NCBI GenBank assembly: GCA_964395315.1
Contig: CAYNBI010000040.1
Span: forward strand, 1-31,663
DNA from: CAVORB01 sp964395315
GTDB taxonomy: Bacteria; Pseudomonadota; Gammaproteobacteria; Chromatiales; Chromatiaceae
Direction of reading: 5' to 3'
DNA length: 31,663 bases
The position numbers were made by a program, and so were the translations under genes. The notes beneath the pieces were generated by a model. It made no database searches. It saw only the letters and a program-made list of their open reading frames with translations, and had not been told where the DNA came from. Shown here piece after piece: positions 1 to 6,724 of this stretch (the stretch's first letter is position 1; each line of letters opens with the position of its first letter).

Positions 1-10
1 ATCGGCTCGC

Positions 11-1744
11 ATGGGTTCCGGATGGAAATGGCGAGTGTGCGCGCGGGGTTCCGTAAAGCTTCTCTTGACGGCGCTCCTGCTCCCGCCCGTGGTCGGCGAT
101 GCAGTCGCCTCGGAAAGCGATGTCGCGGCCAACCCCGCGCAGGTGGAGGCAGGCCGCCGCATCTACCGCGAAGGGGTCTTGCCCTCGGGTGAGCTGATTT
201 CCGGGACGGTCCAGGGTGATGTCAGCCTGTCGGGGAAGCAGATCGTCTGCGGCGCTTGCCACCGGCGAAGCGGTCTCGGGTCCTTGGAGGGCCAGGAGGT
301 CGTGCCCGCGGTGGTGGGGGACATCCTTTATCAGCCCCTCAGGTTGCCGACGAGCAAGCCGCCTTTGGCGCCGATCCAAAGGCCTGCCTACACCGACGAG
401 ACCTTGAAGGTCGCGATTCGCGGTGGGGTTGGCGCCGGTGGTGAGGTGCTCAGCGCCTTCATGCCTCGCTATGCGCTGTCCGACGAGGATCTCGACAGCC
501 TGATTTCTTACTTGAAGTCGCTGAAAACCGACGGTGCCCCCGGCGTGACTGAGAGTGAGATTCACTTCGCCACGGTCGTCTCGGATGCCGTCGATCCGGC
601 GGTGCGCAAGGCGCTGCTGGATGTGTTCGAGGTGTTTCTGCGGCAGAAGAACGCCGAGACACGCCACGAGGGTTTCCGTGCGAAACATGCGCCGTGGCAC
701 AAGGAATGGCTGTTCGCTCCCTATCGCAAGTGGGTGCTTCACGTGTGGGAGCTGAAGGGATCGCCGGATTCCTGGCCCGCCCAGCTTCAGGCGCAATACG
801 ACAAGCAGCCGGTTTTTGCGGTATTGAACGGCGTTGTACCCGGTGACTGGCAGCCCCTACACGAGTTCTGCGAACAAAACGGTGTCCCCTGCCTTTTCCC
901 GACCACGGATATGCCCGTGAGCGACGCGGAGAGCTTCTATCCGGTCTATTTTTCCGAGGGCATGGCCCTGGAGGCAGACGCGGTGGCGCGGCATCTCTCG
1001 GACGAGGGACTGACCGCTGGGCGGGTCGTGCAGGTCTACCGCTCGGGTGACCCGCGAGGGGAGGCCGCGGCGCACAAGCTGCGAAGCGAGCTGGAGCAGC
1101 GGGGCGGTCGGGTGATGGACATCCGGGTCACCGATTCCGAGGAACTGCGCGGGGACGCGTGGCGGTCGCTTTTGGATCAAATCGGCGGGGGAACCGCCGT
1201 CCTCTGGCTGGAGAAGCCCGATCTGACGGGACTCTGGGCGCTCGATGCCGAACCTGGGATGGGACGGATCTACCTGTCGACGAGCCTTTTCGGGGTCGAT
1301 TCCGCCGGGATCCCCCAGTCCGAGCGCGAGCGGGTTTACCTCGTTCACCCGTACGAGCTTCCGAGCAAGTTGCCGCGGCTATTGGCGCGCTCCACCGGCT
1401 GGCTCAAGGCGAATCGTATCTACGCCCCCGATGCGCGGATCGTGCAGGCGAACGCCTATTTCACGCTGAAGATGGCCTTGGGCGCATTGAAGGCGATGCG
1501 GGGGTTCTTCGTCCGAGAGTATATGCTGGAACGGATCGAGCACATGATCGACCGCGCCAACTACACGTCGGTATACCCGCGCGTGAGCCTAGCGCCGGGC
1601 CAGCGATTCATCTCGAGGAGCGCCTACATCGTCCAGTTCAAGGCCGACGAATCCGGCGACCTTGTTGCCGTGACCGACTGGCAGGTTCCCGCATCAAGCG
1701 CCAGCCCGGTTGCCGCGGGGACTGGGGAGAAGGCCGGCCGGTAG
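11..1744 (+). CDS. Secreted c-type cytochrome fused to a type-1 periplasmic binding domain
   Basis: The 577-residue protein begins with a basic segment and a hydrophobic stretch (about residues 16-30) that looks like a Sec signal peptide, so it should act in the periplasm. A cytochrome c domain follows: the haem motif CGACH is at residues 80-84, and Met151 in the sequence FMPRY is a good candidate for the distal iron ligand. From about residue 184 to 520 the sequence resembles the leucine-binding type of solute-binding proteins, with alternating strands and helices but no lipobox. The fusion suggests a redox protein that senses or binds a small ligand, or an electron carrier whose binding lobe has been reused; the ligand cannot be read from the sequence. 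The ATG lies only 10 bases from the window edge, so its ribosome site and operon partners are not visible. The domain calls are confident, the function is not. Confidence 0.8.
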   Translation: MGSGWKWRVCARGSVKLLLTALLLPPVVGDAVASESDVAANPAQVEAGRRIYREGVLPSGELISGTVQGDVSLSGKQIVCGACHRRSGLGSLEGQEVVPAVVGDILYQPLRLPTSKPPLAPIQRPAYTDETLKVAIRGGVGAGGEVLSAFMPRYALSDEDLDSLISYLKSLKTDGAPGVTESEIHFATVVSDAVDPAVRKALLDVFEVFLRQKNAETRHEGFRAKHAPWHKEWLFAPYRKWVLHVWELKGSPDSWPAQLQAQYDKQPVFAVLNGVVPGDWQPLHEFCEQNGVPCLFPTTDMPVSDAESFYPVYFSEGMALEADAVARHLSDEGLTAGRVVQVYRSGDPRGEAAAHKLRSELEQRGGRVMDIRVTDSEELRGDAWRSLLDQIGGGTAVLWLEKPDLTGLWALDAEPGMGRIYLSTSLFGVDSAGIPQSERERVYLVHPYELPSKLPRLLARSTGWLKANRIYAPDARIVQANAYFTLKMALGALKAMRGFFVREYMLERIEHMIDRANYTSVYPRVSLAPGQRFISRSAYIVQFKADESGDLVAVTDWQVPASSASPVAAGTGEKAGR

Positions 1745-1873
1745 TGTCGTGGGGCCTCTCGGTTTCACGGCATGATTTGACAAGCACCTACTGCGGCACA
1801 GGAATGTGACGCCATGTTCAAACCCGTAAGCGACTGAAAAAGAAGCCATCCGGGAACCACGCTTGCTGGGCGC

Positions 1874-1909
1874 ATGCCGATCTGGGCCAGGATGGCCAAT
1901 CATCGGCAT
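1874..1909. terminator. Hairpin between convergent genes, possible bidirectional terminator
   Basis: ATGCCGAT (1874-1881) pairs perfectly with ATCGGCAT (1902-1909), and an inner GGCC/GGCC pair can extend the fold. It abuts the stop codon of the sigma-54 regulator and lies in the 165-nt gap where the cytochrome gene converges on it. There is no T-rich tract on either side, so it may only stabilise 3' ends or need Rho. Confidence 0.35.
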
Positions 1910-3280
1910 CTAAGAGTTCTTGGACCTCTGCCAGTCGATCGAGTGCTGCTCCATCAAGCGATACAGCGTGACGCGCGAGATGTCGAGCATACGCGCTGCC
2001 TTGGACACGTTGTTGCGAACGGCGCTCAGGGTCGACTCGATCGCCTCTTTCTCCGCCTTCGCGCGCGCTTCCGCCAGGGTCATGAGCACGCCGCTCGGGG
2101 AATCCCGGTCGAGACCCAGGTCCCGCGGTCTGATCAGTCTGCCTTCGCACATGACCACCGCCCGCTGGATGCGGTTGACCATTTCGCGGACGTTCCCGGG
2201 CCAGGGGTAGGACTTGACGGCGTCCATTGCCTTGTGGCTGAAACCCTTTAGGTTCGGCCTCACACGTTTGGCGAACTCCCAGAAGAAATGGTTCGCGAGC
2301 AGCTCGATGTCGTCCCCGCGGTCCCGCAGCGGCGTCATCTCCAGGTGCAGCACGTTGAGCCGGTAATAGAGGTCTTCGCGGAAGCGCCCGTCATCGACCG
2401 CCTTCTCCAGATTGACGTGGGTCGCCGCGATCACGCGCACGTTGACCGGAATCTGGGTGGAGCTGCCGATCCGGTTGATGGTCTTCTCTTGCAGGAAACG
2501 CAGCAGATTGACTTGCAGATCGAGTGGGAGGTCGCCGATCTCGTCGAGGAAGAGGGTCCCATTTTGTGCCGCCTCGATGCGGCCCACGCGTTGGCGGTCC
2601 GCTCCGGTGAACGAACCCTTTTCGTGCCCGAACAGCTCCGCCTGGATCAAGTCCTTCGGCAAGGCCCCGCAGTTCACGGCGACAAACGGACCTTCCGCGC
2701 GCGTCGAGAGCTTGTGAATGGCACGGGCGGCGAGCTCTTTTCCGGTGCCGCTCTCACCGCGAATCATGACGTTGAGATCGATCGTCCCGACCTTTTCGAT
2801 CGTCTGGAACAAGCTCAGCATCGAGGGGCTCTGTCCGACCATCTCGAACCGCACGGGCCGATCCGTGTGCGGCTCAATGAGCGAGCAGGCGATCTCCGCC
2901 ATGCCGTACGCATGGCCGAGGGTGAACAAGAGCCGCTCCGGGTCGAGCGGCAGGGTGTGGAAGTCGTAGAAGTGGGTCGTGATGATGCGCGAGATCTGGC
3001 GCAGGGAGCTGGTTACGTCGGTGAGCAATGCAACCCAGTTGATGTGGCTGTTCTCGTTGAGGAGAAACTCCACCTGACGATGGGTGGCGAACCTCTCCGC
3101 GTCCGACGCATCCCACAGGACCAGCCCGACCCGGAATTCCTGCTCTTCCATGAGCTCCAATGCGGCGTCCGGGTGCGTGACGACGTGGACGTCCCACCCT
3201 CGGCTCAGGATGCTGGGAGGCAGCGGGTCCTCGGCCGTCGGCGGTTTAAGATATAGGAGTGGTCGTGACTCCGACGTCAT
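1910..3280 (-). CDS. VpsR-type sigma-54-dependent activator of exopolysaccharide genes
   Basis: The 456-residue protein has three parts. Residues 1-140 form a degenerate receiver-like domain that ends in FYDFHTLP (104-111) and GHAYGMAE, features I associate with the VpsR family, whose Vibrio member binds c-di-GMP and activates matrix genes. Residues 150-390 are an AAA+ sigma-54 interaction domain with Walker A GESGTGKE (175-182), the sigma-54 loop GSFTGA (222-227) and Walker B TLFLDE (242-247). The last 40 residues hold a Fis-type helix-turn-helix (SKAARMLDISRVTLYRL). Asp58 in LVLWD lies where a receiver domain would carry its phosphate. I chose the ATG at 3280, which has AGAGG eight bases upstream, over a TTG at 3307. 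It is divergent from a sugar-phosphotransferase gene, and sigma-54-type promoter matches lie between them, which supports a role in exopolysaccharide control. Confidence 0.88.
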   Translation of the reverse strand: MTSESRPLLYLKPPTAEDPLPPSILSRGWDVHVVTHPDAALELMEEQEFRVGLVLWDASDAERFATHRQVEFLLNENSHINWVALLTDVTSSLRQISRIITTHFYDFHTLPLDPERLLFTLGHAYGMAEIACSLIEPHTDRPVRFEMVGQSPSMLSLFQTIEKVGTIDLNVMIRGESGTGKELAARAIHKLSTRAEGPFVAVNCGALPKDLIQAELFGHEKGSFTGADRQRVGRIEAAQNGTLFLDEIGDLPLDLQVNLLRFLQEKTINRIGSSTQIPVNVRVIAATHVNLEKAVDDGRFREDLYYRLNVLHLEMTPLRDRGDDIELLANHFFWEFAKRVRPNLKGFSHKAMDAVKSYPWPGNVREMVNRIQRAVVMCEGRLIRPRDLGLDRDSPSGVLMTLAEARAKAEKEAIESTLSAVRNNVSKAARMLDISRVTLYRLMEQHSIDWQRSKNS

Positions 3281-3301
3281 CGGTCCGGGCCTCTTGCGAT
3301 G

Positions 3302-3318
3302 CACCAACGAGATTGGTG
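3302..3318. promoter_or_regulatory. Inverted repeat just upstream of the regulator start
   Basis: CACCAA (3302-3307) and TTGGTG (3313-3318) form a perfect 6-bp inverted repeat with a 5-nt loop, about 20 nt before the regulator's start codon. It could be an operator for autoregulation or a hairpin in the mRNA leader near the ribosome site. Confidence 0.3.
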
Positions 3319-3563
3319 TTCCGAATCAAACTTGAACGGCGGCATTTGACGGGATATTCGATCCTGGGCAAATTGTCTTGACGTCTCCCCGCGGGTCCCC
3401 GATGTCCAAGCCTGCCGCCCCGTTGCGCGCTTGCGGATGCCGCTGCGTCGACGCGGTTCGCGCGATCTTTGGTCGGCGATTCCCATGCTTTCGCGGCCTT
3501 GTTCAAACACTGGACAACTGATGATCAGGCTCTCCTAGACACGGAACATCAACCGCCATCAGA

Positions 3564-3582
3564 GTAGCTTTCTGTAAGCTAC
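3564..3582. promoter_or_regulatory. 7+7 bp inverted repeat, candidate upstream activating site
   Basis: GTAGCTT and AAGCTAC form a perfect inverted repeat around the 5-nt spacer TCTGT. Its centre lies about 105 bp upstream of the start expected from the rightward sigma-54 promoter, a usual distance for a sigma-54 activator site. The dyad form suits a dimeric Fis-type helix-turn-helix such as that of the adjacent regulator. Binding is inferred. Confidence 0.4.
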
Positions 3583-3620
3583 CTGAAGCAACTGAACATT
3601 TATCCGACCGCTCCAGAGAA

Positions 3621-3637
3621 TGCGCGGGTTGTGCCAA
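3621..3637 (-). promoter_or_regulatory. Sigma-54-type promoter, leftward
   Basis: On the minus strand TTGGCACAACCCGCGCA has a perfect -24 box (TTGGCAC), the required 10 nt between GG and GC, and a partial -12 box (GCGCA instead of TTGCA). It reads toward the VpsR-type regulator with a leader of roughly 330 nt, which would make that gene sigma-54 dependent and perhaps autoregulated. Confidence 0.4.
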
Positions 3638-3651
3638 TGGCCGCCCTGCAA

Positions 3652-3668
3652 TTGGTACGGTTCATGCT
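3652..3668 (+). promoter_or_regulatory. Sigma-54-type promoter, rightward
   Basis: TTGGTACGGTTCATGCT matches the -24/-12 consensus (YTGGCACGRNNNTTGCW) with two mismatches. The invariant GG (3654-3655) and GC (3666-3667) are exactly 10 nt apart. Transcription would start near 3679 and read into the methyltransferase-like and sugar-phosphotransferase genes. A sigma-54 activator gene is the divergent neighbour, which supports the call. Confidence 0.5.
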
Positions 3669-3812
3669 TATCCCCCTGTGGGGCGCGGCCCCGTCGGGAA
3701 TCACGGAAAATATCGCCCCATCGTTGTGCCCCGTACACCGGGGCGGCGACGTCAGTTCAACGCGGCCAGGACGGCGCAAACGCTGACCATAGCACAAGAG
3801 CAGGGTTCAGTT

Positions 3813-4601
3813 GTGATTCAGAGTTTTCAGATGGTGCAAGGCCGGGACGGTTCAGAGGACACCGCGTCGGATTCTCGCTCAGCCCTCGAAAGGCTGCGGG
3901 CAGCTTCGGAGCAATCCGATGTGCACCGGGGCGTAGCAGGAGAAAGACGTGGAGTCTCGTCGATCAACGACCTCCGATCGGGTGTGCGTGGCGGTCTGGT
4001 AACCGAGGCACTGCAGGTTCTCCAAGACCTTCGCGATTACAGGAAGGCCAAGGCGCAATCCCCCGACTTGTCAGACGAGTTCCAGAGCCTGTTCAAGCAT
4101 TTCCTTGCCGCCAGCGCCGGACGGAAGTGTCTGCGTTTGGGTTTCGGCTCCGACGCAAGACGCGATCTCGGATCAAACTGGTTCGACGTCAAGCTGAGCC
4201 GAATCGAAGAGGAGACAAAGCTTGCCGGCACGGTGTCGATCGATGTGGAGGACGAGTATTTCGACGCGGTATTCTGTACAGGACTGGGGCGCGTATCTCA
4301 ACCCGCGAGTCTGATTGCGGAGGCGAGGAGGGTGCTCAAGCAGGCTGGACAAATCTGGGTCGAGGTTCCGCTCTGCGGGCCCTATCTCCCCGGGGAACAG
4401 CAGACAAGCACGGAGTACTGGCGGTTCACGCCGGATGGTCTGCGGGTATTGCTGGAGAGCTTTGACGAGATAATGTGCTCGGCGTACCTGCCAAGCGGCA
4501 GCGGCCTGCGGAGTTGCAGTTTCTTCTACGGCCTGAGGCCTGCGATCGACCTCTGGGAAATGTCCGAGGGCGATCGCGATGCTTGCTCGGTGCGCGAATA
4601 G
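3813..4601 (+). CDS. SAM-dependent methyltransferase-like protein, degenerate motif I
   Basis: The protein is about 262 residues from a GTG at 3813, which has AGCAGG eight bases upstream; an ATG at 3831 is almost as likely. The first 85 residues are polar and unlike anything I recognise. The rest follows the class I methyltransferase plan: a motif-I-like segment RKCLRLGFGSDARRD, then EYFDAVFC, a post-strand segment LIAEARRVLKQAG with IWVEVP, and YWRFTPDGLRVLLESF, a pattern often seen in polysaccharide-associated methyltransferases. The usual GxGxG is replaced by GFGSD, so cofactor binding may be weak or lost. It sits between the rightward sigma-54-type promoter and the sugar-phosphotransferase, 113 nt upstream of the latter, and is probably in its operon. 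A role in modifying an exopolysaccharide or its lipid-linked precursor is inference. Confidence 0.65.
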   Translation: MIQSFQMVQGRDGSEDTASDSRSALERLRAASEQSDVHRGVAGERRGVSSINDLRSGVRGGLVTEALQVLQDLRDYRKAKAQSPDLSDEFQSLFKHFLAASAGRKCLRLGFGSDARRDLGSNWFDVKLSRIEEETKLAGTVSIDVEDEYFDAVFCTGLGRVSQPASLIAEARRVLKQAGQIWVEVPLCGPYLPGEQQTSTEYWRFTPDGLRVLLESFDEIMCSAYLPSGSGLRSCSFFYGLRPAIDLWEMSEGDRDACSVRE

Positions 4602-4714
4602 CGGCGGGAGGGTGCCGCGGACAACCGACCGGGGTGTGGTGGGCAGCCGATGAGGGGCATCTCATCAAGGCGGCCCTGGTTCCGAGCCCTGAGGTCTTAT
4701 TGCAGAGATTAAAG

Positions 4715-6202
4715 ATGATGTGGACTGACAATATTCTGGGGTCACTTCTCGACCGTGAGCCGGCGGGCGGTCGGTTGCGGGACCACAAGGGCTCGCTCTC
4801 GCTGATTCAGAGGATCGCGGACGCAGTGATCGTGATGTCCGCCCTGTGGTTGTCATGCAAGCTCACGGGCGCGGACTGGTCCCCGTCCATGTCGTTCGCT
4901 GCCGCGCTGGGGGCGCTCCTCTTTTACGTCCTTGCCGAGGCCAAGAACGTCTATCGTCCCTGGCGCACCGGATCGGTGAAGACCGAGGTCTGGTATGCGG
5001 TGGAGGCCTGGCTGGGTGTCGCGGGCATTTCGCTGGTCGCGGTCTACGCTCAGCAGGACGCGGTGCGCTATCCGCCCGACACGATGCTGATGTGGTTTCT
5101 GGGGGCACCCGTGCTGCTTGGCCTATGGCGAATCGGCGTGCGCATCTCTTTGCGCTGGGCGCGGGCGCACGGATTCAACACGCGCACGCTGGCGATCGCC
5201 GGCAGCGGCGATCTGGCGCGGCATGTCGCGCGCACGGTCGCGCGCAATCCCTGGATGGGTTTCCGGGTGGTGGGCCTGTTCGACGATGCCGGGCGCGATG
5301 CGGGTTCCTCGACGTCGCAGGGATCGCTCGACGCTTTGATCGATCGCGCGCGGGCGGGCGACCTCGACGTCGTCTACATCGCGTTCCCGCCCGGACAAGC
5401 CGAGCGGCAAGCGCAGGAGTTGGTGCGCAAGCTCAGCGACAGCACCGCCTCTGTCTACCTGGTGCAGGACCGGCGTTCGCGGTCCGCTGTCGGCGAGCAG
5501 AGCTCGCGGCAGATTCTGCCCGACCTCTGGCGCGTCGATGTCCTGCAGCGCAGGCGCGTGGATCTCGCCGGGATCAATGCGGTGAGCGTGTACGAGAGCC
5601 CCTTCCTCGGTCTGGGCGGATGGATCAAGCGGATCGAGGACATCGCGATCAGCGGCGTGGCCCTGCTCCTGCTGGCGGTCCCGATGACCGCGATCGCCAT
5701 CGGCGTCAAGCGATCGAGCCCCGGACCGGTGTTCTTCAAGCAGCGCCGTTACGGGCTGGATGGCCGGGAGATCATGGTCTGGAAGTTCCGGAGCATGACG
5801 GTCTGCGAGGATGGCGACACCGTCACGCAGGCGCAGAAGGAGGACGCGCGGGTGACGCGGTTCGGTGCATTCCTGCGCCGGACCTCGCTGGACGAGCTGC
5901 CGCAGCTCATCAACGTGTTTCTGGGATCCATGTCCATCGTCGGGCCGCGGCCGCATGCCGTATCTCACAACGAGCACTACCGCAGCCTGATCGGCGGCTA
6001 CATGCTGCGCCACAAGGTCAAGCCCGGGATCACCGGCTGGGCCCAGATCAACGGCTGGCGTGGTGAGACGGATTCGTTGGACAAGATGGGCAGGCGCGTG
6101 GACTTCGATCTCGAATACATCCGCAACTGGTCGATCTGGCTCGATATGCAGATCGTTCTCCTGACCTTTGTTCGCGGCTTCATCCACAAGAACGCGTACT
6201 GA
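4715..6202 (+). CDS. Exopolysaccharide priming undecaprenyl-phosphate sugar-phosphotransferase (WcaJ/GumD type)
   Basis: This 495-residue inner-membrane enzyme transfers a sugar-1-phosphate, probably glucose-1-phosphate, from a UDP-sugar to undecaprenyl phosphate, the first step of exopolysaccharide repeat assembly. About four membrane helices lie between residues 33 and 141, followed by a Rossmann-like segment with GSGDLARH near residue 163. A hydrophobic helix at 308-330 then leads into the catalytic domain with KRSSPGPVFFKQ, MVWKFRSM, the Asp-Glu pair in SLDELPQL (392-393), SIVGPRP and GITGWAQINGWRGETD. Length and C-terminal motifs match the WcaJ/GumD branch rather than short WbaP-like forms. 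The ATG at 4715 was chosen because it gives the usual length; the frame is open upstream to a GTG at 4475, but that would overlap the previous gene. No polymerase, flippase or other glycosyltransferase is adjacent. Confidence 0.92.
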   Translation: MMWTDNILGSLLDREPAGGRLRDHKGSLSLIQRIADAVIVMSALWLSCKLTGADWSPSMSFAAALGALLFYVLAEAKNVYRPWRTGSVKTEVWYAVEAWLGVAGISLVAVYAQQDAVRYPPDTMLMWFLGAPVLLGLWRIGVRISLRWARAHGFNTRTLAIAGSGDLARHVARTVARNPWMGFRVVGLFDDAGRDAGSSTSQGSLDALIDRARAGDLDVVYIAFPPGQAERQAQELVRKLSDSTASVYLVQDRRSRSAVGEQSSRQILPDLWRVDVLQRRRVDLAGINAVSVYESPFLGLGGWIKRIEDIAISGVALLLLAVPMTAIAIGVKRSSPGPVFFKQRRYGLDGREIMVWKFRSMTVCEDGDTVTQAQKEDARVTRFGAFLRRTSLDELPQLINVFLGSMSIVGPRPHAVSHNEHYRSLIGGYMLRHKVKPGITGWAQINGWRGETDSLDKMGRRVDFDLEYIRNWSIWLDMQIVLLTFVRGFIHKNAY

Positions 6203-6234
6203 GGCGCGCGCTGGAGAGGGGTATTTTCCCGGCT

Positions 6235-6260
6235 GCGGCGCACATCAGGCGCCGCGTTTC
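6235..6260. terminator. Hairpin terminator between convergent genes
   Basis: GCGGCGC (6235-6241) and GCGCCGC (6249-6255) form a perfect 7-bp stem with a 7-nt loop, followed by GTTTCC on the plus strand. It lies 33 nt after the sugar-phosphotransferase stop, in the gap where the NTF2-like gene converges. The short T tract makes it a modest terminator. Confidence 0.45.
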
Positions 6261-6292
6261 CTCGCGTGGGGCGCGGGGGCCTGTCTCTCACG

Positions 6293-6724
6293 TCAATGCA
6301 GCATACCATCCTCCCGCCCGGTGTCTCGCCGCGCCATCAGGGGCAGAGATGCGTGGTGCTCCGCCATGCGCCAGCAGTCGGCCTCGCGCACGTAGACGTT
6401 GGTCGCCAGCACCCGGTTCGCGCTGCCGCCGGAGCCGCGGGGTTGGATCGTCTCCTCGACCAGGTGTATCGCCAGTCCTTCCGATTGGAAGCTGCCGAGG
6501 AGTCGGTGTTCGATGATGGGCGGCTCCGAGCCGGAGAAGATCTCCCTCCAGCTCTCCAGGACGGCTCGGCGGCCCTCGAGGAGACCACCCCCCGGATGCA
6601 CGCAAAAGGGTCGCTGGTTTTGGGTCCAGACGGCGCCCATGCCAGCTAGATCGAGGGCCGCAAAGGCCCCGTAAAAGGCCTCCTCGGCGGCTTCGGGATG
6701 CGCGAAGATTGCGGCGGATGTCAT
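6293..6724 (-). CDS. NTF2/SnoaL-like small protein
   Basis: The 143-residue protein has the cone-shaped alpha/beta pattern of the NTF2-like fold used by SnoaL-type proteins: an N-terminal helix (AAEEAFYGAFAALDLAGMGAVW), then strand pairs with FCVHPGGGLLEGRRAVLESWREIF and a C-terminal strand region including CWRMAEHHAS. Such proteins may be small enzymes or binding modules, and the substrate here is not readable. Its ATG overlaps the stop of the DUF349 gene in the arrangement ATGA (6724-6721), so the two are cotranscribed and probably translationally coupled. Confidence 0.8.
   Translation of the reverse strand: MTSAAIFAHPEAAEEAFYGAFAALDLAGMGAVWTQNQRPFCVHPGGGLLEGRRAVLESWREIFSGSEPPIIEHRLLGSFQSEGLAIHLVEETIQPRGSGGSANRVLATNVYVREADCWRMAEHHASLPLMARRDTGREDGMLH

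Larger units (their letters stand above)
3281..3812. other. 530-nt divergent intergenic region of the exopolysaccharide locus
   Basis: No credible coding sequence is seen here on either strand. The region contains small inverted repeats at 3302-3318, 3518-3528 (CTGATGATCAG), 3564-3582, 3672-3683 (CCCC/GGGG) and 3729-3743 (CCCCG/CGGGG), plus two sigma-54-type promoter matches at 3621-3637 and 3652-3668. If the rightward promoter is used, the last two repeats would be hairpins in a leader of about 130 nt. Confidence 0.6.

Noticed and set aside
1777..1805. Promoter TTGACA-17-AGGAAT on the plus strand
   Set aside because: It would read into the 3' end of the convergent regulator, and the -10 box is poor; no gene follows.
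3281..3307. TTG start at 3307 for the VpsR-type regulator
   Set aside because: The ATG at 3280 has a good ribosome site, and the added nine residues are only basic and unconserved.
4475..4714. N-terminal extension of the sugar-phosphotransferase from GTG 4475
   Set aside because: It would overlap the methyltransferase-like gene by 127 nt and adds residues absent from the family; ATG 4715 gives the usual length.
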